Of a stretch of 60,223 nucleotides of DNA, positions 27,287 to 39,695 are shown in pieces (the stretch's first letter is position 1; each line of letters opens with the position of its first letter). The translations under genes were made by a program, and so were the position numbers. This DNA is from an uncultured Clostridia bacterium. Its GTDB lineage: Bacteria; Bacillota; Clostridia; TANB77; CAG-465. The stretch spans positions 1 to 60,223 of the forward strand of contig CALXEQ010000009.1 of assembly GCA_944387375.1 (NCBI GenBank), written 5' to 3'. The notes under the pieces are model-generated. The model saw nothing but the letters and a program-made list of their open reading frames with translations. It was not told the origin of the DNA and did no database searches.

Positions 27287-28168
27287 TTACTCAAAAGATA
27301 ATATAAACATTGCAATCATTACAATACCAATTATTCCATATTGAATTTTAGATAGTTTCTCTTTTAAAAATATTCTAGAAAGTATTACTGATACAACGCT
27401 ATACGTAGCAATTATTGGTGCTGCAATAGCAGGAGACTCAGAAAGAGCAAATACGTATGTTATCTGTCCTAATGCTTCACCAAAAGATTGAAAGCAAAAC
27501 CATTTATTACTAAAAATATTATATACTTTCTTAGATTTTATACTTACATAAATCCATGCAAGTAATCCTACCACAAAAAAAGTTAAGAAATAACAAACCG
27601 TTACTTCATTTTCACTCATTATACTACTATTTAAATACATTGCATCTAAAAATGAGCCAAGACCATCTAAAACACAATACAATAACGGAAAACTCAAAGC
27701 AATCAAACTTTTAGTATATTTTTTATCACTTGACTTTTGAGATTCTTTATCTACAAATGTATATCCTAAAAATATTATTCCTAATACAATAGCAACAACT
27801 GCTAAAACTTGCAATGGAGACAATACTTGATTTAAAAATATAACACATAAAATAGATGTAACTCCACAAGAAGCATTTGATACAGGAGATGAAATTGAAA
27901 GCATTATATATCTAAGTCCTACATATCCAAAAATCATTGAAGTAATATAACATAAAGATATGGGCGCATAGGATAATATATTTTTTAAAGATACATCTGT
28001 CTTTAAAAATACTATATATACTAATGCAAGTAGCCCCATTGCCATACCAACAGTTGCTGTTATTTTAAAATGACTTAATTTATCTTCCTTTTCTTTTGAA
28101 CCAATTTTTCCAAATAATTCCGTTAATGCCCATGCTAATACAGTAAATAGGCAAAAAAATGTCCACAT
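27287..28168 (-). CDS. EamA/DMT-type membrane exporter
   Basis: This 293-residue protein has about ten membrane helices in two similar halves, as in the EamA family of drug/metabolite transporters. Each half ends in the family-type block (ILCVIFLNQVLSPLQVLAVV and VVSVILSRIFLKEKLSKIQYG). Its substrate is unknown; amino acids, sugars and drugs are all handled in this family. GGAGG stands before the ATG. It is the first gene of the operon with the ABC-F protein (10 bases downstream) and a GNAT, which hints at a role in coping with a toxic compound. Confidence 0.88.
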   Translation of the reverse strand: MWTFFCLFTVLAWALTELFGKIGSKEKEDKLSHFKITATVGMAMGLLALVYIVFLKTDVSLKNILSYAPISLCYITSMIFGYVGLRYIMLSISSPVSNASCGVTSILCVIFLNQVLSPLQVLAVVAIVLGIIFLGYTFVDKESQKSSDKKYTKSLIALSFPLLYCVLDGLGSFLDAMYLNSSIMSENEVTVCYFLTFFVVGLLAWIYVSIKSKKVYNIFSNKWFCFQSFGEALGQITYVFALSESPAIAAPIIATYSVVSVILSRIFLKEKLSKIQYGIIGIVMIAMFILSFE

Positions 28169-28196
28169 AAAACAATTCCTCCTTTTTTGCTATTTC

Positions 28197-28225
28197 ATTA
28201 TAACATTATTGTTAAATTTTAGCAA
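28197..28225 (-). promoter_or_regulatory. Promoter of the EamA/ABC-F/GNAT operon
   Basis: TTGCTA, 17 bases, TATAAT on the minus strand, about 30 bases upstream of the EamA start. The short leader leaves no room for the long attenuator often found before antibiotic-inducible ABC-F genes. Confidence 0.7.
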
Positions 28226-28240
28226 ATAAAGAAAATATAA

Positions 28241-28269
28241 TTTACAATCTACATTTTTTATGTTAGAAT
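28241..28269 (+). promoter_or_regulatory. Promoter of the small Cys/His/Asp protein gene
   Basis: TTTACA, 17 bases, TAGAAT on the plus strand, 35 bases before the start at 28305. It is back-to-back with the EamA promoter. Confidence 0.6.
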
Positions 28270-28304
28270 AAAATTCCTATATTATTTAAAAGGAAGTGAT
28301 ACTA

Positions 28305-28787
28305 ATGATACCTTCTAAAAAATTAAGGCGATTAATATCCAAAAAAAATAAGATACAATTAGAAGCTTTTACATGGGAAAAAGAATTTGAAAAGAAGATT
28401 TTTAAACTATTATTTGAAGACAAGACTTTAAAAGACATCTTTGAAAACGGTTATAACATAGGAAATTGTTTGCTAACTTCTTCTTGTATATTCTCTCTTC
28501 TTGATAATGCTTCTATTTGTTCAGGAAAAGTAGAAATACTTAAAGGAACTAAAAACTCAATTAATGGTGATCATGTATGGATTGAAACAGATGAATACAT
28601 AATCGATACAACTTTAATGGTAAAAATACCAATAAATAGTATATATTCAAAATATTATAATAAAGAATATACTATTTCTCCAACATTTTCACCTACAGAC
28701 TTAAATTACGACAAAGAAATATATGAAAAGAAAAATAATCCATTTAAATATTATTTAGAACTTTATGATATAAATAAAAAGCCTTAA
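28305..28787 (+). CDS. Small protein with a possible transglutaminase-like Cys-His-Asp triad
   Basis: I do not recognise this 160-residue protein with certainty. It contains GNCLLTSSCIF (Cys), then GDHVWIETDEYIIDTTL with His and Asp. This order and spacing is that of transglutaminase-like or papain-fold cysteine enzymes. No signal peptide or membrane helix is visible, so it should be cytoplasmic. The ATG at 28305 has AAGGA 8 bases before it; a GTG three codons upstream overlaps that site. It is a monocistronic plus-strand gene ending in a strong shared terminator with folD. Confidence 0.65.
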   Translation: MIPSKKLRRLISKKNKIQLEAFTWEKEFEKKIFKLLFEDKTLKDIFENGYNIGNCLLTSSCIFSLLDNASICSGKVEILKGTKNSINGDHVWIETDEYIIDTTLMVKIPINSIYSKYYNKEYTISPTFSPTDLNYDKEIYEKKNNPFKYYLELYDINKKP

Positions 28788-28803
28788 ATTAAGGCTTTTT
28801 TAT
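28774..28803. terminator. Bidirectional terminator between the small plus-strand gene and folD
   Basis: AAAAAGCCTTAA and TTAAGGCTTTTT form a nearly perfect long stem with T-runs on both strands. It overlaps the last codons of both genes. Confidence 0.88.
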
Positions 28804-29649
28804 ATTATTCTGTTCTCTTGCAGCTTGTACAACATTTTGAAGTAGGGATAAAACTGTTGTTATTCCAACTCCCCCAGGAACAGGAGTTATTTTACTACAA
28901 ACAGGTAATACATTTTCAGTATCTACATCTCCAATAATTTTACCATTAATTCTATTTATTCCAACATCTACTACTATTGCTCCCTCTTTAACCATATCTT
29001 GTGTAATAATATGTGGTCGTCCAACTGCAACAACTAATATATCAGCTTGACGTGTATAATTTGCAATATCTTTTGTTTTAGAATGACATATTGTAACAGT
29101 AGCTCCTCTTTTAAGCAATATCTGTGATATTGGTTTTCCAACTATTCTACTTCTTCCAACAATTACTGCATGTTTTCCTTCATATTCTGTTTTTATATCA
29201 TCTAATATAGTCATTATTCCTTTAGGGGTACATGGAACAAATGTCTCATGTTCACCTATAAAGAGTTTTCCAAGTGTTAATGGATGAAATCCATCTACAT
29301 CTTTTTTATATGATATTGAATCTAATATCTTGTCCATGTCTAAATGCTTAAATAAAGGCAGTTGTACAAGTATTCCATGTACACTGCTATCATTATTTAA
29401 TTTATCTATTATATTTACTATATCATTTGTTGTTATAGTATCATCTAAAATATATTCTTGCTGTAAAACTCCAAGTTCTTCGCACATTTTTCTTTTTTTC
29501 CCAACATATATCTTAGATGCCTCATCTTCACTTGCTAAAATTACTGCAAGCTTTGGTGTAATATTTTTTTCTTTTAAAAACTCAACTTCTTTTTTTAATT
29601 CTTCTTTTTTTCTTTTTACAATTTCTTTTACATTTATTTTTTCTCCCAT
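28789..29649 (-). CDS. folD: Methylene-tetrahydrofolate dehydrogenase/cyclohydrolase
   Basis: FolD converts 5,10-methylene-THF to 10-formyl-THF with NADP and provides one-carbon units for purines and for Fmt. The 286-residue protein has the family motifs KIYVGKKRKMCEELG (catalytic Lys), VHGILVQLPLFKH, DVDGFHPLTLGKL, the Rossmann loop VGRSRIVGKP and TPVPGGVGITTV. The ATG at 29649 is chosen since AGGAGAGGAAGATAT precedes it; a longer reading has no site. Its start lies 16 bases inside the end of dpaA, so translation is probably coupled. Confidence 0.96.
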   Translation of the reverse strand: MGEKINVKEIVKRKKEELKKEVEFLKEKNITPKLAVILASEDEASKIYVGKKRKMCEELGVLQQEYILDDTITTNDIVNIIDKLNNDSSVHGILVQLPLFKHLDMDKILDSISYKKDVDGFHPLTLGKLFIGEHETFVPCTPKGIMTILDDIKTEYEGKHAVIVGRSRIVGKPISQILLKRGATVTICHSKTKDIANYTRQADILVVAVGRPHIITQDMVKEGAIVVDVGINRINGKIIGDVDTENVLPVCSKITPVPGGVGITTVLSLLQNVVQAAREQNNIKKP

Positions 29650-30428
29650 ATATCTTCCTCTCCTAAAATGTCGCATATAATGTTTTTAATATACATTGCT
29701 GCTGAATATGGACTATCTTTTGATGGAATAGTAAGATACCAACAAAGATTAATTTTTCTTTGTAATGCATATTCAAAATCTACACCTCCTGGTTTAGATG
29801 CTAAATCTATAACACACACATTCTTTTTTAATAATTTAAGTCTTCTTTTATCTAATATCATATTGGGTATAGTATTAAAAATAATATCCATCTCAGGCAA
29901 AAATGTATCTAAATTATTCAAATCTATATCATTATATCCCATACTTTTAATTAATGCAATATCCTTTTTCTTTCTTGCTTCACAATATATTTTTGCCCCA
30001 AAACCACTTAAATTATTTGCTAATATCTTACCTATTCTACCATATCCCAGTATTAATATATTGGAATTATTAAGCGTAAAATCTGTCATTTCTATCGCTT
30101 TTTTTATGGCACCTTCACTTGTTGCAATAGCATTCATTATGCTAAACTCCTCAAAATTCATCAAATCATAAAAGCAAATATTTTTTTCTTTCATTTTTTT
30201 ACAAATTTCTTCATTTATTGATCCACTTATTAAAATTTTATTACTTTTTGATAACATATCAATTAAATCATCTATTTTTAATCGCTCACCATTTATATAT
30301 TCACCATCTTTAGTAAAAGGAATAGGAGTTACAATACAATCTGCCTCATCAATATTTGTACTATAACTATCTAATATTTTTCTAAGATTTAAACTTCTAT
30401 TATCTTCTCCTAGCACACAAATTTTCAT
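29634..30428 (-). CDS. dpaA: Dipicolinate synthase subunit A (SpoVFA)
   Basis: DpaA with DpaB oxidises dihydrodipicolinate to dipicolinic acid, the Ca-binding compound of the spore core. The 264-residue protein has the Rossmann motif ILGYGRIGKIL near residue 125, and the typical MDIIFNTIPNMILD and VIDLASKPGGVDFEYA. It is shorter than the Bacillus protein (about 300), mainly at the N-terminal domain and C-terminus. The expected partner dpaB is not next to it; folD follows instead and overlaps it by 16 bases. Expression late in the mother cell is expected, but no clear sigma-K site is seen. Confidence 0.9.
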   Translation of the reverse strand: MKICVLGEDNRSLNLRKILDSYSTNIDEADCIVTPIPFTKDGEYINGERLKIDDLIDMLSKSNKILISGSINEEICKKMKEKNICFYDLMNFEEFSIMNAIATSEGAIKKAIEMTDFTLNNSNILILGYGRIGKILANNLSGFGAKIYCEARKKKDIALIKSMGYNDIDLNNLDTFLPEMDIIFNTIPNMILDKRRLKLLKKNVCVIDLASKPGGVDFEYALQRKINLCWYLTIPSKDSPYSAAMYIKNIICDILGEEDIWEKK

Positions 30429-30484
30429 AACATCACCAATACATTTTATGATGATTTTATTTTTATATAACTAAAAATATAATT

Positions 30485-31330
30485 TTATATTAAACTTTCT
30501 ATTTCTTTTTTAGATAAATTTGTAATTTTTATTATATTTTCAATAGACATATTATATTTTAACATTTGTTTTATTATCTCTTTATTTCTTTCTAATATTC
30601 CTTCCTTTATACCATCATTTTTTCCATCTATATAGCCACTGTCTCTTATTGCCATTTCATCTCTTATTGTTCTTTCTCTTATTTCTGCTAATCTTCTTTC
30701 TTCTTCATTTTGATTTATCTCATCTAGTTTTTCTTTTGCTTTTTTTATGTATTTGTTTTTCATTTCTTCTCCCTCCATTTCTTCTGGATTCTTTATGAAT
30801 TTACACCAGTTTAATAATTCTTTGTTTTCTGTTTCTTTTATATCTTTTATCTTTTCTAATTCTATTATAACTATGTACAACTTATCTGTAAAGTTTAGTC
30901 TTGTGTAGTTTTCTTCCATTATTTTCCATCTTGTATAAAACTTATCTACTTCTATTAAATTACTTAGTTTAAAATCTGCTATTAGTATACATATTGCTTT
31001 TTGTCCTCTTTCATATCCAAACCCTTTTCTTATTGTTTTATTATACATTTTGGACCAGTAAAATAATATTCTTTCTGCTATATATTCACTTTTTACTACT
31101 TGCATCTCTATATCAATATTATTTATTTTATCTGCTACAACCTTTACATCTAGTATACCTGTCTTTTTATCTATTAAATCTTTTTCAAGTATTGGTGTTG
31201 TATCTAAATTTATATCTTCAAATTTTAGTCCTGTTGCACACTTTATAAATTCTCTTGTTATATTCTCAGAGCCAATACTTCCAAATATTTTCTTAAATAC
31301 ATAATCATTTGTTGGCTTTAATTTTTTCAT
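30485..31330 (-). CDS. Rpn-family PD-(D/E)XK nuclease/transposase-like protein
   Basis: This 281-residue protein belongs to the Rpn/PDDEXK_2 group of recombination-promoting nucleases, often annotated as transposase. The opening PTNDYVFKKIFGS is typical. The catalytic core is GILDVKVVAD then IDIEMQV (Asp, then Glu-x-Gln). The C-terminus has Glu/Lys-rich coils with DGIKEGILE. Such proteins increase RecA-independent recombination, and their numbers vary between strains. It is a solitary gene with its own promoter and AGGAGG site; no inverted repeats of an insertion sequence are visible. Confidence 0.85.
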   Translation of the reverse strand: MKKLKPTNDYVFKKIFGSIGSENITREFIKCATGLKFEDINLDTTPILEKDLIDKKTGILDVKVVADKINNIDIEMQVVKSEYIAERILFYWSKMYNKTIRKGFGYERGQKAICILIADFKLSNLIEVDKFYTRWKIMEENYTRLNFTDKLYIVIIELEKIKDIKETENKELLNWCKFIKNPEEMEGEEMKNKYIKKAKEKLDEINQNEEERRLAEIRERTIRDEMAIRDSGYIDGKNDGIKEGILERNKEIIKQMLKYNMSIENIIKITNLSKKEIESLI

Positions 31331-31359
31331 ATAACACCTCCTTTAGTTAAAGCAAGGTT

Positions 31360-31388
31360 ATTATACTCTTTTATCTTTTTAATAGCAA
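31360..31388 (-). promoter_or_regulatory. Promoter of the Rpn-type gene
   Basis: TTGCTA, 17 bases, TATAAT on the minus strand, 30 bases before the start. The two boxes match those of the EamA-operon promoter (28197-28225), but the spacer differs. Confidence 0.7.
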
Positions 31389-31419
31389 ACTTTTTTAGAT
31401 TGTTTTTTATAGCGAATTT

Positions 31420-31447
31420 TAAAAAAGGTACCTAATTTTAGGTACCT
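31420..31447 (-). terminator. Terminator of the queA-to-patatin operon
   Basis: AGGTACCTA and TAGGTACCT form a perfect 9-bp stem around AAAT on the minus strand, followed by TTTTTT. It overlaps the patatin stop. Confidence 0.88.
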
Positions 31448-32618
31448 ATATACTTTCTATAAAATAATACATTGCTTTCTCAACATTACTTTTTAGATTT
31501 TTTTCTTTATTGCTTTTTATTTTTTGCTTTAAAATATTTAAAAACTCATTAAAATCATATATTTTATTGATATTAATATTTTCATTTTTTGCAACATATT
31601 CAACAATACTTATTATCTGTTTTTTTAACACTTTACTATTTTTTCGCAACGAATATTTACTCATTTTTAAAATTGCTTTTTCTTTTGCAACGTCAATAAT
31701 ATTTTGTCCTGCCTTATACTTTATTTTAAGAATATTAACTAAGTTTAAGCTAATATTTGGTGTTAAATTTTCTAATAATTTTTCTACATCTCTTTCACTT
31801 ATTTTATTAAATGTATAATAATATCCATCCAATTTATCTAACTGCTTAATTGTATCATAATATCCATACGCAAGTAATCTATTTAAATTATTAGTATCAA
31901 AATTTAAAATATATGGTAATTCAACATTTGGTGCAAACATTTTTAAATGTAGATCTTTGTTTTTGATTAATGTAGAATAATTTCTTATTTTATTTTTTGT
32001 AAAAAGTCTTAATGCTATAATATCTCTGTATCCAGAATTATATAGCATTTCTACAGAGCAATTGTCAAAAGCACCACCATCTAAAAAGCTTTTTTTATCT
32101 ATTTTTGCTCTTTTAAATACAGGTAAATTAGATGATGCAAGTAAGTAATCTACTAATTGTCCTTTAGGAATATCCTCTATAAAAACTTCTTGCGGTCTCA
32201 TATCACTTATACAAAAGGTAACAAGTCCAAATCTTACATTACTATTTCTTATTTTTTCCTCATCTAAATATTTATTTAGTAATTTTCTCATTAAAGATGT
32301 ATCAATTCCTCTATCTTTTAAAGTCTTATTTATATTATTTCTTAACTCTTTTACAACAGAAAAATCTATTTGTTTACCCATTACTTTTTGTACAAACTCG
32401 TCTTCAATATTTACAATGTCACTAAAAGATAATGTTTGCCATAATTTTTCTATTGTATTTATTCCATCCTGACATAAAAACGCTGCATTTATAGCTCCAA
32501 TAGAGGTACCAACTATAGCTTTAAACTTATAACCTCTTTCATATAAAGCTTTTATTGCACCAATTTGGTAAGCTCCTTTTGCTCCGCCACCTTCTAATAC
32601 TAAAGCATATTCCTTCAT
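31446..32618 (-). CDS. Patatin-like phospholipase
   Basis: This 390-residue cytoplasmic lipid acyl hydrolase has the patatin catalytic dyad: the oxyanion loop LEGGGAKGAYQIG, the nucleophile in VGTSIGA (Ser39) and the Asp in SFLDGGAFDN (about 195). The N-terminal 260 residues are the patatin fold; the rest is a Lys-rich alpha-helical region of unknown use. GGGGGAG precedes the ATG. It is the last gene of a six-gene operon, directly behind cardiolipin synthase, so phospholipid turnover is a fair guess. Confidence 0.92.
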   Translation of the reverse strand: MKEYALVLEGGGAKGAYQIGAIKALYERGYKFKAIVGTSIGAINAAFLCQDGINTIEKLWQTLSFSDIVNIEDEFVQKVMGKQIDFSVVKELRNNINKTLKDRGIDTSLMRKLLNKYLDEEKIRNSNVRFGLVTFCISDMRPQEVFIEDIPKGQLVDYLLASSNLPVFKRAKIDKKSFLDGGAFDNCSVEMLYNSGYRDIIALRLFTKNKIRNYSTLIKNKDLHLKMFAPNVELPYILNFDTNNLNRLLAYGYYDTIKQLDKLDGYYYTFNKISERDVEKLLENLTPNISLNLVNILKIKYKAGQNIIDVAKEKAILKMSKYSLRKNSKVLKKQIISIVEYVAKNENININKIYDFNEFLNILKQKIKSNKEKNLKSNVEKAMYYFIESI

Positions 32619-32629
32619 AAAAACTCCCC

Positions 32630-34216
32630 CTAAAACATTGTAGAAAAAGCTGTAAGTATAGACTCAAATATCTTTTTTAATAATGGTCTTCTTATCCAAT
32701 CTTTATATTCTACTTCTATACAAGCATCAGATATCATTTCAATAAAATCTTGTTTTACATCCATCTCAGTACCAGTTTTATATATCATACTTATACATTC
32801 ATAATCTAAATTCATACTTCTATAATCCATATTCGCACTTCCAACAACAGCGATTTTATCATCTGAAACAAAAGTTTTAGAATGGATAAATCCTGGTTCA
32901 TATTCATACACTTTTATTCCAGCAGAAAGTAAAACTTCATAATATGATCTAGTAGCCATTTGCACCACTTTTTTATCTGGAATGTGTGGTAGTATAATTC
33001 TTATGTCTACGCCACTTCTTGAAGCGTTGAGAAGTGCTGTAAGCATAGGCTCAGAGATTGCAAAATATGGTGTTGTTATATATACATAATCCGATGCAGT
33101 ATTTATAATTTGCATATATATTGTTTCAATAGGATTTTTTCTATTGTTAGGACCATCAGAAAGAGCAACTGCTATACCTTTTCCTTCATCATTTTTTATA
33201 TTCTCTCTACTGATAGCTTTATATTTATCATAATCTATTTTACCCTTTTTAGTTATAAAATCTAAATCCCTTAAAAACATAAGTGTAAAATTCCATGATA
33301 CTTCGCCTTCAAATCTTATGCCAACATCTTTCCAATGTCCAAATCTTTCTTTAATATTAGCATATTCATCTGCTAAATTTATACCACCAGTATATGATAT
33401 ATTGCCATCTATTGCTATTATTTTTCTATGCAATCTATTATTTAAATATGAATTTATAAGTACTGATAATGGATTAAATACACGTACTTCAACACCCGCA
33501 TTTATAAGATCTTCTCTCATTTTCTTTTTAAATTTTCCCAAGCATCCAAAAGAATCATAAATAATTTTTACCTCAACGCCTTCTTTTACCTTTTGTTTTA
33601 ATATACTAAATACTTCATCTGATAATTTTCCCTTATCTATAATAAAAAATTCCATAAATATATATTTTTTTGCAGACTTTATATCCTCTATTAAGTCTTC
33701 AAATAACTTTTCACCTACATCATAATATTTACTCGAAACATTACTACAAACAGGATAAGAGGTTATATTTTGAATATATTGTAACATATTATATACAAGT
33801 TTATCATTGTTTTTTATTTTTGCATCTATTTCAAACGAACCATCAAATAAATAATTTGTATTATTTTCTATTTCTTTTATTTCAATTTGCTTTTTTCTTC
33901 TTATTCGATTATTACCCCAAAAAGCATAAACACAAATTCCAAGAACTGGAACAAACATTATAAATAAAATCCATGGTATTTTATATTGTGATGTATCATG
34001 TCTACAAAGTAAATATATAATAGCTATAATTCTTATTAAACTAAATACAAAAGTCTTATATTCATATGCAAGACCTGTAGCTGTATATAAAGCAAAAAAC
34101 ACTGCAATTTGTATTCCAAAAGCTAAAATAACAAAAATAGATTTTAATACTACTCTTTTTATTAAATTTTCAGATTTTCTTACTTTCCTTTTTAGTTTTC
34201 TTGATTCCTTATCCAT
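32630..34216 (-). CDS. cls: Cardiolipin synthase
   Basis: Cls joins two phosphatidylglycerols to cardiolipin. The 528-residue protein has two N-terminal membrane helices (about 20-65), a third hydrophobic stretch (about 75-95) and two phospholipase-D HKD motifs: HRKIIAIDGNISYTGG near residue 245 and HSKTFVSDDKIAVVGSANMD near 430. The ATG at 34216 has AGGTG before it; the upstream GTG is part of that site. It follows tgt by 19 bases and precedes the patatin gene by 11. Confidence 0.95.
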   Translation of the reverse strand: MDKESRKLKRKVRKSENLIKRVVLKSIFVILAFGIQIAVFFALYTATGLAYEYKTFVFSLIRIIAIIYLLCRHDTSQYKIPWILFIMFVPVLGICVYAFWGNNRIRRKKQIEIKEIENNTNYLFDGSFEIDAKIKNNDKLVYNMLQYIQNITSYPVCSNVSSKYYDVGEKLFEDLIEDIKSAKKYIFMEFFIIDKGKLSDEVFSILKQKVKEGVEVKIIYDSFGCLGKFKKKMREDLINAGVEVRVFNPLSVLINSYLNNRLHRKIIAIDGNISYTGGINLADEYANIKERFGHWKDVGIRFEGEVSWNFTLMFLRDLDFITKKGKIDYDKYKAISRENIKNDEGKGIAVALSDGPNNRKNPIETIYMQIINTASDYVYITTPYFAISEPMLTALLNASRSGVDIRIILPHIPDKKVVQMATRSYYEVLLSAGIKVYEYEPGFIHSKTFVSDDKIAVVGSANMDYRSMNLDYECISMIYKTGTEMDVKQDFIEMISDACIEVEYKDWIRRPLLKKIFESILTAFSTMF

Positions 34217-34235
34217 CAAAATCACCTAACCTATA

Positions 34236-37678
<3,443 letters not shown>

Positions 37679-37689
<11 letters not shown>

Positions 37690-38578
37690 ATTTTGTACCT
37701 ACCTTATCTAAAAATATGTCATTTAAAGATACATTTAATACAGAAAATTTTGTAATTTCACTTGAATATAAAAGTCTAAATACATCATTTATCCTCTCTT
37801 TATTAGCAAGTTTAACTATATATCTATTATTACCTTTTTCTTCGATTTTTCCAAATATTGCTATTTGATTTAAAACAGGTGTTGAAATTTTTCCAGTTAT
37901 ATCTAATGTTTTACTTGAATATTCTTGTTTAATATCATTTAAATTACAATTTAATATTACCTTTCCTTTATCTATAATCAAAACATCTTCACAAAGCATT
38001 TCCACTTGGCTCATAACATGAGAAGAAAAAATTATAGTCTTTCCTTTTTCCTTTAACTCTAAAATTACATTTTTAAAATACTCAACACTTACAGGATCAA
38101 GACCAGAAAAGGGTTCATCTAAAATAATAAGGTCAGGATCATGTAATATAGAAATAATAAATTGTATTTTTTGTTTATTTCCCTTAGATAGCTCTTTTAT
38201 TTTCATATTTGCATATTCTACTATTGAAAATCTTTCAAGTAAATCAAACATATTCTTTTTTATTTGCTCTTCACTCATTGACTTCATTTTACCATAGTAC
38301 ATACATTGTTCATATACTGTATAAGAATCAATTAAAGAGCCAACTTCTGGTAAATATCCTATTTTATCTGATACTTTAGAATCTATTTTTTCACCATTAT
38401 ATAAAACTTCACCTTCATCTGGTTCTAAAATATTAAGTATCATTCTAAAAGTAGTAGATTTTCCAGCTCCATTTTTTCCTAAAACTCCTAATATTTTTCC
38501 ATTTTCTACAGAAAATGAAACATTATCTACTACCTTTTTTATTCCAAAAAATTTTGTTAAATCTTTTACTTCTAACAT
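37679..38578 (-). CDS. ABC transporter ATP-binding protein (NatA-like)
   Basis: This is a 299-residue ABC ATPase with Walker A GVLGKNGAGKSTTFR, signature LSKGNKQKIQ, Walker B LIILDEPFSGLDP and the switch His in FSSHVMSQVE. A C-terminal DUF4162-like domain (about 215-299) follows, as in NatA/drug-exporter ATPases. It ends by overlapping the permease/CPBP gene, so the two form one exporter. It lies 12 bases behind queA, inside the queuosine operon. Confidence 0.92.
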
Positions 38579-38590
38579 ACTTATTCCTTT

Positions 38591-39613
38591 CTATAATATA
38601 AGCATACAATCACCAAAGCTAAAGAATCTATATTTTTCTTCAACTGCTATTTTATATGCTTTCATTATTTTATCTTTTGTTGCAAGTGCTGAAACAAGCA
38701 TAATTAAAGTTGATTCTGGCAAATGAAAATTAGTAAGTAACCCATCAATCATCTTAAATTTATATCCTGGATATATAAAAATACTTGTCTCTTCTGCATG
38801 TGGATGTATAACTCCATTATCATCTGTAGCACTTTCTAAAACTCTGCATGATGTAGTACCTACAGCTATTACTCTTTTTCCCTGCTTTTTAGTATTGTTT
38901 ATTATATCACATGCCTCTTTAGTTATTATATAATATTCACTATGCATTTGATGCTTTGTTACATCATCTACTTTTACTGGTCTAAATGTTCCAAGCCCTA
39001 CATGTAATGTTACATATACTAAATTTACCCCTTTTTCTTCTAGCTTTTTTAGTACTTCTTTTGTAAAATGAAGTCCTGCTGTAGGAGCTGCTGCACTTCC
39101 TTCATGTTTACTATAAACTGTTTGATATCTATCTGGATCGTCAAGTTTTTCTGTTATATATGGTGGAAGTGGCATTGTTCCAAGCCTATCAAGTATCTCA
39201 TTAAATATTCCATCATATATAAATTTAACTACTCTTTGACCATCCTCTAATATATCTACTATCTTTAATTTTAATGTTTCATCAAATTCTATTATATCAT
39301 TAACTTTACACTTTTTTCCAGGCTTTACTAAAGTTTGCCATTTATCATCTTCAAGTTGTTTTAAAAGTAAAATTTCTATTTTTTCTTCTTTTCCTACTCT
39401 ATGTCCAAATAATCTTGCTGGTATAACTTTTGTATCATTTAAAACTAACGTATCTCCTGGATTGATATAATCTACAATATCTTCAAAAACTTTATGTTCT
39501 ACAAAATCTTTGCTTCTGTCTAATACCATCATTCTTGATTTTTGTCTATTCTTTAATGGTGTTTGAGCTATAAGCTCATGTGGTAAATCATAATAAAAAT
39601 CACTTGTCTTCAT
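38591..39613 (-). CDS. queA: S-adenosylmethionine:tRNA ribosyltransferase-isomerase
   Basis: QueA moves ribose from SAM to preQ1-tRNA to give epoxyqueuosine. The 340-residue protein starts [19 protein letters not shown] and has [40 protein letters not shown] and [16 protein letters not shown], all family marks. GGAG precedes the ATG. It is the first gene of the six-gene operon to the patatin gene; a -10 with a TG extension (39640-39648) lies upstream. Confidence 0.97.
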   Translation of the reverse strand: MKTSDFYYDLPHELIAQTPLKNRQKSRMMVLDRSKDFVEHKVFEDIVDYINPGDTLVLNDTKVIPARLFGHRVGKEEKIEILLLKQLEDDKWQTLVKPGKKCKVNDIIEFDETLKLKIVDILEDGQRVVKFIYDGIFNEILDRLGTMPLPPYITEKLDDPDRYQTVYSKHEGSAAAPTAGLHFTKEVLKKLEEKGVNLVYVTLHVGLGTFRPVKVDDVTKHQMHSEYYIITKEACDIINNTKKQGKRVIAVGTTSCRVLESATDDNGVIHPHAEETSIFIYPGYKFKMIDGLLTNFHLPESTLIMLVSALATKDKIMKAYKIAVEEKYRFFSFGDCMLIL

Positions 39614-39639
39614 TTTCTGTCTCCTTTTTAAGCTATTAC

Positions 39640-39648
39640 ATTATATCA
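39640..39648 (-). promoter_or_regulatory. Extended -10 promoter of the queA operon
   Basis: TGATATAAT on the minus strand is an extended -10 with a TG one base before TATAAT. No good -35 is seen at the right distance. It lies 27 bases before queA, after the terminator-free gap to ung. Confidence 0.5.
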
Positions 39649-39655
39649 TAAAAAG

Positions 39656-39688
39656 TAGAAAAAAGATAGATTACGTAAATCTATCTTT
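39656..39688 (-). terminator. Terminator of ung
   Basis: AAAGATAGATT and AATCTATCTTT form a perfect 11-bp stem with a 5-base loop on the minus strand, followed by TTTC. Confidence 0.85.
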
Positions 39689-39695
39689 AAAATAA

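Noticed and set aside
29668..30171. Plus-strand frame of 167 codons opposite dpaA
   Set aside because: dpaA has clear family motifs in the same DNA; the plus-strand reading is hydrophobic noise without a ribosome site.
30429..30484. Sigma-K promoter before dpaA
   Set aside because: CATAAAATG is near the sigma-K -10 (CATANNNTA), but there is no AC at the -35 distance.
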